Origin: Mageeibacillus sp. UBA5436
Lineage (GTDB): Bacteria; Bacillota; Clostridia; Saccharofermentanales; DTU023
NCBI GenBank assembly: GCA_002427545.1
Contig: DIRM01000020.1
Span: 53,921 to 91,359 of the forward strand
Reading direction: 5' to 3'
DNA: 37,439 nucleotides
Position numbers and translations under genes: made by a program. Of the stretch, positions 32,965 to 37,439 are shown piece by piece (within the stretch, counting starts at the first letter, position 1; each line of letters opens with the position of its first letter). The notes beneath the pieces are model-generated. The model saw only the letters and a program-made list of their open reading frames with translations. It had not been told where the DNA came from and did not search any database.

Positions 32965-35364
32965 ATGCAATATGGATTTTTTGCAAATCAAGAGAAAGAG
33001 TATGTCATTACTCGTCCAGATACACCTGCGCCTTGGATTAATTATCTAGGTTCGCCTGCTTATGGAGCCATCATCTCACAAAATGCTGGCGGTTACTCTT
33101 TTATCAAAAGTGCTGCTAAAGGTCGTATTTTACGTTATCGTTTTAATCAAGAAGATAGCCCTGGTCGTTATATTTATTTACGTGATGATCAAACGGCTGA
33201 CTTTTGGTCAGCAAGTTGGCAGCCTGTTGCTAAAACAGAAGGCTATGAAAGTCGCTGTCGTCATGGATTAGGCTACACGGTGATTGAGTCTGACTACAAT
33301 AATATCTCGACTGAAACAACTTATTATGTGCCTTTAAATCAAACTTATGAAGTTTGGCATTTAAAGCTAAAAAATAATTCTGATCATGAACGCGAAATCT
33401 CTATTTTTGGTTATGCAGAATTAACCAATCATGGTGATTATGAACAAGATATGGTGAATCTTCAATACTCACAATTTATCTCGCGAACCTATTTTAATGA
33501 AAATCAGATTATTCAAGCAATCAGTGAAAATTCCGATGAATCTGTTTATCGATTCTTTGCTCTTACGGGAGCTACGATTGAATCTTATACAGGTGTTAAA
33601 AATGATTTTCTAGGTGATTATCATTCTTACAGAAATCCAATGGCTGTTATCAAAGGCCATTGCACCAATAGTCTCAATCTCAATTTAGATAGCTGCGGTG
33701 CTCTTCATACAAAACTCAGGCTTGCACCTTCAGAAGAAAAAAATCTGACTTTCGTTCTCGGCCAACAAGAGCCTGAGTCTGCAAGTAGAATAGTTAAATC
33801 TTATACTACAGAAAATGGAAGCATCGCTCACTATCTAAATGATCGAATAAAACTAGATCTTGCTGAAATCAGTTCTTTTTGGCAAGAAAAGCTCAGCAAT
33901 TTCCAGATTGAGACACCCGATCAAATGTTTAATCAGATGATAAATACCTGGAATGCTTATCAATGTTTTATAACTTTTACCTGGTCACGAGCAGCTTCTT
34001 TAACTTATTGTGGCCAAAGGGATGGTTATGGCTATCGTGATACCGTTCAAGATATTCAAGGAATCATTCATCTTTCACCAAAATTAGCACGTGAGAAATT
34101 AATTTTCATGCTTTCAGCTCAGGTTGACCATGGTGGTGCTCTTCCTCTCGTCAAATTTACGCATCATGCAGGGCATGAAGATACGCCCGAAGATATGTCT
34201 TATGTCAAAGAAACAGGACATCCTGCTTATCGAGCAGATGATGCGCTCTGGTTGTTTCCAACGATTCAAAAATATTTGGGCGAAACTGGTGAGCAGGACT
34301 TTCTGAATCTAGTCATACCTTTTGCTAATCGTGATGAAGCTACTGTATACGAACATTTAAAGCGAGCCTTGCATTTTTCTTATGAACATTTAGGACAAAA
34401 CGGATTACCTGCCGGACTTCATGCTGATTGGAACGATACCTTGAGATTGGGCAAAAAAGGAGAATCAACCTTTGTTTCTGAACAGCTTTATCTCGCATTA
34501 AAAATCATGGCAGACTTTGCAGAAATTCAAGGTGACTTATCTTATTTATCAGAGATTAAACAAAAACAAAACGATTTATATAAAAAAATAATATCTCTTT
34601 GTTTTGAAAAGGATCGTTTTATTCGAGGGATTACAGAATCTGGCCTTCGTATTGGCTCAAACCAAAGTTTAGAAGCTGATTTTTGGTTAAATCCACAAAG
34701 TTGGGCTGTCATTTCCGGCCTAGCAGATCATGAAAAATCAGAAATTGTTTTGGACAAAGTCTACCAAACATTATCTGAACCCTTCGGGGCACGATTGATG
34801 AGCACACCTTTCAAAGAATTAGATTTTGACGGTGCCATAGCGAAGATATTTAATGCGGGATCAAAAGAAAATGCTTCAATTTTTGTTCAGCCACAAGGTT
34901 GGTTAATTTTGGCAGAAGCATTATTAGGTCATGGTAATCGTGCTTATGAATATTATTTAGCTTCTTCTCCTGCTAGACAAAATGAGATGGCAGAGATACG
35001 AACCATCGAACCTTATGCTTACGGACAATTCACCGAAAGTAGCCTAAGTCCTCATGAAGGACGCTCGCATGTGCATTGGCTAACAGGTGCTGCTTCCACG
35101 ATTATGGTTTCTGCAGTTGAAGGAATTTTGGGAATAAGACCCGATTTAAATGGACTTTTATTGGCACCTGCCATTCCCTCCAGTTGGAATCATTTAACAA
35201 TTAAGAAAATTTGGCGCGGTAAAACAATTTTGATTGAAATACAAAATGACTTTGGCCGCGAATCCGGATTTTCTGAAATATATCTTAACGACAAACGGCA
35301 TGATAATAATTATTTTGCTGAATCTGAACTTTTAGAAGAGAATAAAATTCTCTATATTTTTTAG
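32965..35364 (+). CDS. GH94 phosphorylase, divergent, substrate unknown
   Basis: Probably splits a beta-linked disaccharide with phosphate. The 799-residue length is that of chitobiose- and cellobionate-type GH94 enzymes. The start QYGFFANQEKEYVITRPDTP parallels the cellobiose enzyme at 25774, but the two differ strongly elsewhere. The catalytic acid is Asp491 in HADWNDTLRL, with GYGYRDTVQD for sugar binding and Thr707-Gly708 (WLTGA) for phosphate. The phosphate-binding His of the family, 65 residues before that Thr, is replaced by Gln642 in SIFVQPQGW. It is embedded between permease 2 and the ATPase, so its substrate should be what the transporter brings in. Chitobiose, laminaribiose, cellobionate or another beta-glucoside are all possible. 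Confidence 0.88.
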   Translation: MQYGFFANQEKEYVITRPDTPAPWINYLGSPAYGAIISQNAGGYSFIKSAAKGRILRYRFNQEDSPGRYIYLRDDQTADFWSASWQPVAKTEGYESRCRHGLGYTVIESDYNNISTETTYYVPLNQTYEVWHLKLKNNSDHEREISIFGYAELTNHGDYEQDMVNLQYSQFISRTYFNENQIIQAISENSDESVYRFFALTGATIESYTGVKNDFLGDYHSYRNPMAVIKGHCTNSLNLNLDSCGALHTKLRLAPSEEKNLTFVLGQQEPESASRIVKSYTTENGSIAHYLNDRIKLDLAEISSFWQEKLSNFQIETPDQMFNQMINTWNAYQCFITFTWSRAASLTYCGQRDGYGYRDTVQDIQGIIHLSPKLAREKLIFMLSAQVDHGGALPLVKFTHHAGHEDTPEDMSYVKETGHPAYRADDALWLFPTIQKYLGETGEQDFLNLVIPFANRDEATVYEHLKRALHFSYEHLGQNGLPAGLHADWNDTLRLGKKGESTFVSEQLYLALKIMADFAEIQGDLSYLSEIKQKQNDLYKKIISLCFEKDRFIRGITESGLRIGSNQSLEADFWLNPQSWAVISGLADHEKSEIVLDKVYQTLSEPFGARLMSTPFKELDFDGAIAKIFNAGSKENASIFVQPQGWLILAEALLGHGNRAYEYYLASSPARQNEMAEIRTIEPYAYGQFTESSLSPHEGRSHVHWLTGAASTIMVSAVEGILGIRPDLNGLLLAPAIPSSWNHLTIKKIWRGKTILIEIQNDFGRESGFSEIYLNDKRHDNNYFAESELLEENKILYIF

Positions 35365-35379
35365 AGAGCGGGGTTTTAT

Positions 35380-36495
35380 ATGAGTGGTATTTCATTAAAA
35401 AATTTAAAAAAAGTATATCCAGGCGATGTGGAAGCGATAAAAGATTTTTCGCTAGAAATAAAGGATAAAGAATTTATCGTTTTTGTTGGTCCTTCTGGTT
35501 GTGGGAAATCAACAATATTACGTATGATTGCTGGTTTAGAAGAAATTACGGAAGGTGAACTTTATATTGGTGATGAACTCGTTAATGATGTTCTACCAAA
35601 AGATCGCGATATTGCTATGGTTTTTCAAAACTATGCGCTTTATCCGCATATGACGGTATATAAAAATCTTGCTTTTGCTTTAGAATTACGTCATGTTCCA
35701 AAAGATGAAATAGACAAAATGGTACATGAAACAGCTAAAATACTTGAATTAGAAAAGTATCTCAAACGTAAACCCAAAGCTCTCTCTGGTGGACAAAGAC
35801 AGCGTGTGGCATTAGGAAGAGCAATGGTTAGAAACCCGAAAGCTTTTTTACTTGATGAGCCTTTATCTAATCTTGATGCAAAACTACGTGCTTCAACCAG
35901 AACAGAAATTAGCAAATTACATAAAAAGCTTGATACGACCTTTGTTTATGTCACACATGATCAAACAGAAGCGATGACTATGGCTGATCGTATCGTCGTC
36001 ATGAAAGATGGAGATATTTATCAAGTAGGTACTCCACAAGAACTTTATGATTATCCAGACAATACCTTTGTCGCTGGTTTTATAGGCACTCCGAGAATGA
36101 ATTTTATTCCTGCTAAAATTATTCGTGATGAGAGTAATATGTTTTACGTTGATTTAGGAGAAGTTCGTTTTGCTTTGGGCAATGAACGTTTCGATCCACA
36201 GGTTCTTCTAAGTTATGAAAACAAAGAAGTCATTATGGGAGTACGTTCGGAAGATGTTCTGATTTTAGATTCTAATTTCTCAGGCCCCAAAATTCACTCT
36301 GTTGTGGATGTTGCTGAACATATGGGTTCTGAAATATTTGTTTATATTCAATATCAAGAGACAAATATTATCGTCAAACATAGAGTTTCTAGATCTTTTT
36401 CCATGGGTGAAGAAATTGAATTTACTTTTGATATGTCAAAGGTTCATCTCTTCGATTCTGAGACCGAAAAGTCCCTGATGTCATTAACAGATTAA
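35380..36495 (+). CDS. Sugar ABC transporter ATPase (MsmK/UgpC type)
   Basis: Energises the CUT1 importer. The 371-residue protein has Walker A GPSGCGKST (37-45), the Q-loop in VFQNYALYPHMTV, signature LSGGQRQR (135-142), Walker B AFLLDEP (155-161) and the H-loop YVTHDQTEAM. The C-terminal regulatory OB/TOBE domain (about 235-371) includes FIGTPRMNFI and MGVRSEDV, the mark of MalK/UgpC/MsmK proteins, which often serve several sugar transporters. It follows the phosphorylase by 15 nt with RBS GAGCGGGG. Confidence 0.94.
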   Translation: MSGISLKNLKKVYPGDVEAIKDFSLEIKDKEFIVFVGPSGCGKSTILRMIAGLEEITEGELYIGDELVNDVLPKDRDIAMVFQNYALYPHMTVYKNLAFALELRHVPKDEIDKMVHETAKILELEKYLKRKPKALSGGQRQRVALGRAMVRNPKAFLLDEPLSNLDAKLRASTRTEISKLHKKLDTTFVYVTHDQTEAMTMADRIVVMKDGDIYQVGTPQELYDYPDNTFVAGFIGTPRMNFIPAKIIRDESNMFYVDLGEVRFALGNERFDPQVLLSYENKEVIMGVRSEDVLILDSNFSGPKIHSVVDVAEHMGSEIFVYIQYQETNIIVKHRVSRSFSMGEEIEFTFDMSKVHLFDSETEKSLMSLTD

Positions 36496-36584
36496 AGATG
36501 ACATTAGTGTCAAAATATTTGCTTCTTAAAACAAATAAGTTTATTTAAAATTAAATTTATCATATTGTATAAAAATTATATAAA

Positions 36585-36620
36585 AATCGGGTATTATCTC
36601 AATTAACAATACCCGATTTA
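36585..36620. terminator. Terminator of the sugar operon
   Basis: A perfect 12-bp stem AAATCGGGTATT (36585-36596) / AATACCCGATTT (36609-36620) has a 12-nt loop. It lies 89 nt after the ATPase stop. The T-run is better on the minus-strand side, so it probably works in both directions between convergent genes. Confidence 0.7.
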
Positions 36621-36740
36621 TCATTTAAATAATTTATATGATTTTTTCTATTATTCTTTAATCATCATATTAGTTATTTCTGCAATATATAAAGATAGTG
36701 AGCTTTCAATATTCCGTTATCTCCCATGTTAATCATATTT

Positions 36741-36776
36741 AAAAAGGAGCCATTTCTTTCAAGAAAGCTCCTTTTT
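36741..36776. terminator. Terminator of the surface-protein gene (bidirectional)
   Basis: AAAAAGGAGC (36741-36750) pairs with GCTCCTTTTT (36767-36776), with a 16-nt loop that can fold further (TTTCTT with AAGAAA). Both flanks give T-runs. It lies 25 nt beyond the stop of the minus-strand surface protein gene. The gap 36496-36801 holds only this hairpin and the one at 36585-36620. Confidence 0.8.
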
Positions 36777-36801
36777 GTATATAAGCGTTTTGCGGTTTAT
36801 T

Positions 36802-37439
36802 TTATTTATTTGTTTTTACTTTTCGACGACGTCTTATCAAGAGAAGTACGCCAGCAGTCATCAAAAATACAATGCCTGCACATACAGAATTCAATCCATT
36901 TTCACCAGTTACTGGTGAAGTTTTAACTGTACTTGTTGATTTTCCACCACCGCTTGTTCCGTCACCACCAGGTTTGTTACTATTTGGTTTTCCTGATGTA
37001 TTATCAGTTTCAGTTGGTTTCTCTGGCTCAGTTGGTTTCTCTGGTTCAGTTGGTTTCTCCGGTTCTACTGGAACGTCCTTCTTCACGACACCAGCGTCCC
37101 AAGTTGGATCAATGCCTTCTGTGGCTTTCACACCTTCGCGGTCTTCTAGCCTCTTGTTCTCGCTGTTCAAGTGAATCTCTGTTGTCCAGCCTTCACTGTC
37201 TACATCGGAGTCAGCTGCTTCGTTTTCACCAGCATTCTTCTGGGTGAATTCGTATTTCTTAGCCTGTTCCTCTGTTAGTTCAAACTTCAGCTTGTAATCG
37301 CCTTCTTTGAGTTCATCAAACTGGTAGTAACCATCTTTGTCGGTGGTTGTAGATGCTATTAGCTTACCGTCCTTGTCATAGAGCGTAACGGTTACACCTT
37401 CTAGTGGCTCTTCGCCTGCGTCTTGGATACCATCTTTAT
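36802..37439 (-). CDS. Sortase-anchored SdrD/Cna-B-type surface protein, C-terminal part
   Basis: Partial: the frame is open to the right edge and the start lies beyond it. The 212 visible residues begin with an SdrD/Cna-B beta-sandwich repeat: DGIQDAGEEPLEGVTVTLYD, then TTTDKDGYYQFDELKEGDYK. An Asp/Glu-rich end of that domain follows, then three EPEKPT units, then a Gly/Ser/Lys linker. The anchor is an LPXTG-variant, SPVTGENG (nt 36904-36918), a hydrophobic segment GIVFLMTAGVLLLI and a basic tail RRRRKVKTNK. It would be covalently fixed to peptidoglycan by a sortase and may serve adhesion. Its G+C, about 45% in the last 300 bases, looks higher than that of most neighbours. Confidence 0.88.
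   Translation of the reverse strand, partial: KDGIQDAGEEPLEGVTVTLYDKDGKLIASTTTDKDGYYQFDELKEGDYKLKFELTEEQAKKYEFTQKNAGENEAADSDVDSEGWTTEIHLNSENKRLEDREGVKATEGIDPTWDAGVVKKDVPVEPEKPTEPEKPTEPEKPTETDNTSGKPNSNKPGGDGTSGGGKSTSTVKTSPVTGENGLNSVCAGIVFLMTAGVLLLIRRRRKVKTNK
37012..37065 (-). repeat. Three 18-bp units coding EPEKPT
   Basis: Three direct 18-bp units encode EPEKPT, EPEKPT, EPEKPT, a wall-spanning proline-rich stalk before the sortase signal. The nucleotide copies differ at only a few positions, which suggests recent duplication. Confidence 0.85.

Noticed and set aside
36872..37247. Plus-strand open frames with Gly-Phe-Ser-Gly repeats opposite the surface protein
   Set aside because: They are the antisense of the EPEKPT repeats and linker; the minus-strand domain and sorting signal are clearly the real coding content.
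1..37439. tRNA, rRNA, insertion sequence, prophage or defence genes
   Set aside because: No transposase, integrase, phage or nuclease motifs were seen in the coding regions, and no intergenic stretch looked like a tRNA or rRNA when read on both strands by eye.

Overview
The window is a low-G+C (roughly one third G+C by eye), densely packed bacterial segment. The gene set points to a fermentative Gram-positive of the Bacillota, probably a Clostridia-type butyrate producer. It has a thiolase beside a butyryl-CoA:acetate-type CoA-transferase, lipoprotein signal peptides, a sortase-type wall anchor, a VanY-type peptidase, AsnA and purine-rich ribosome binding sites (AGGAGG-like). TGG encodes Trp and TGA is used as stop, so the standard bacterial code applies. 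Species cannot be assigned from the sequence alone.

Layout. 1-3000: thiolase (minus) and CoA-transferase (plus) diverge from a control region holding a cre-like palindrome. 3071-7808: a minus-strand run of deoC, substrate-binding lipoprotein, permease, ATPase (a TrpX/COG2984-type ABC importer) and asnA. 8040-11674: an aldo/keto reductase diverges from thioesterase, proC, an ArsC/Spx-like gene and a diacylglycerol-kinase-type lipid kinase. The kinase overlaps tail-to-tail with a VanY-type peptidase that carries a low-complexity Thr/Glu/Gln repeat. 12842-15764: nitroreductase, CapA-type lipoprotein and Mn/Fe superoxide dismutase, all minus. 16030-18215: an M29/NicX-like metallohydrolase translationally coupled to a GltS glutamate:sodium symporter. 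18433-25598: two SAM methyltransferases, a YbaK/EbsC deacylase, a group II PLP amino-acid decarboxylase, a TVP38/VTT membrane protein, a repeat-bearing lipoprotein, a second nitroreductase and a zinc-ribbon membrane protein.

25774-36495 is the most coherent functional unit, a beta-disaccharide uptake and phosphorolysis locus. A cellobiose-phosphorylase-type GH94 enzyme (minus) diverges from a LacI regulator, followed by a CUT1 ABC transporter (binding protein, two permeases), a second and different GH94 phosphorylase, and an MsmK/UgpC-type ATPase. Imported disaccharide would be split by inorganic phosphate into a sugar 1-phosphate and a free sugar, saving ATP. Two features make this locus unusual. 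The binding-protein gene carries a one-base frameshift near 29930. The second GH94 enzyme has Gln where the family normally has a phosphate-binding His.

The right edge (36802-37439) is the C-terminal part of a sortase-anchored, SdrD/Cna-B-type surface protein whose start lies outside the window. I saw no rRNA, tRNA, CRISPR array, insertion sequence or prophage gene. I did not find a clear multi-gene novel system. The best leads are the divergent GH94 enzyme, the frameshifted binding protein, the deoC-linked ABC importer, and the palindrome-rich control regions at 1222-1596 and 28243-28563.
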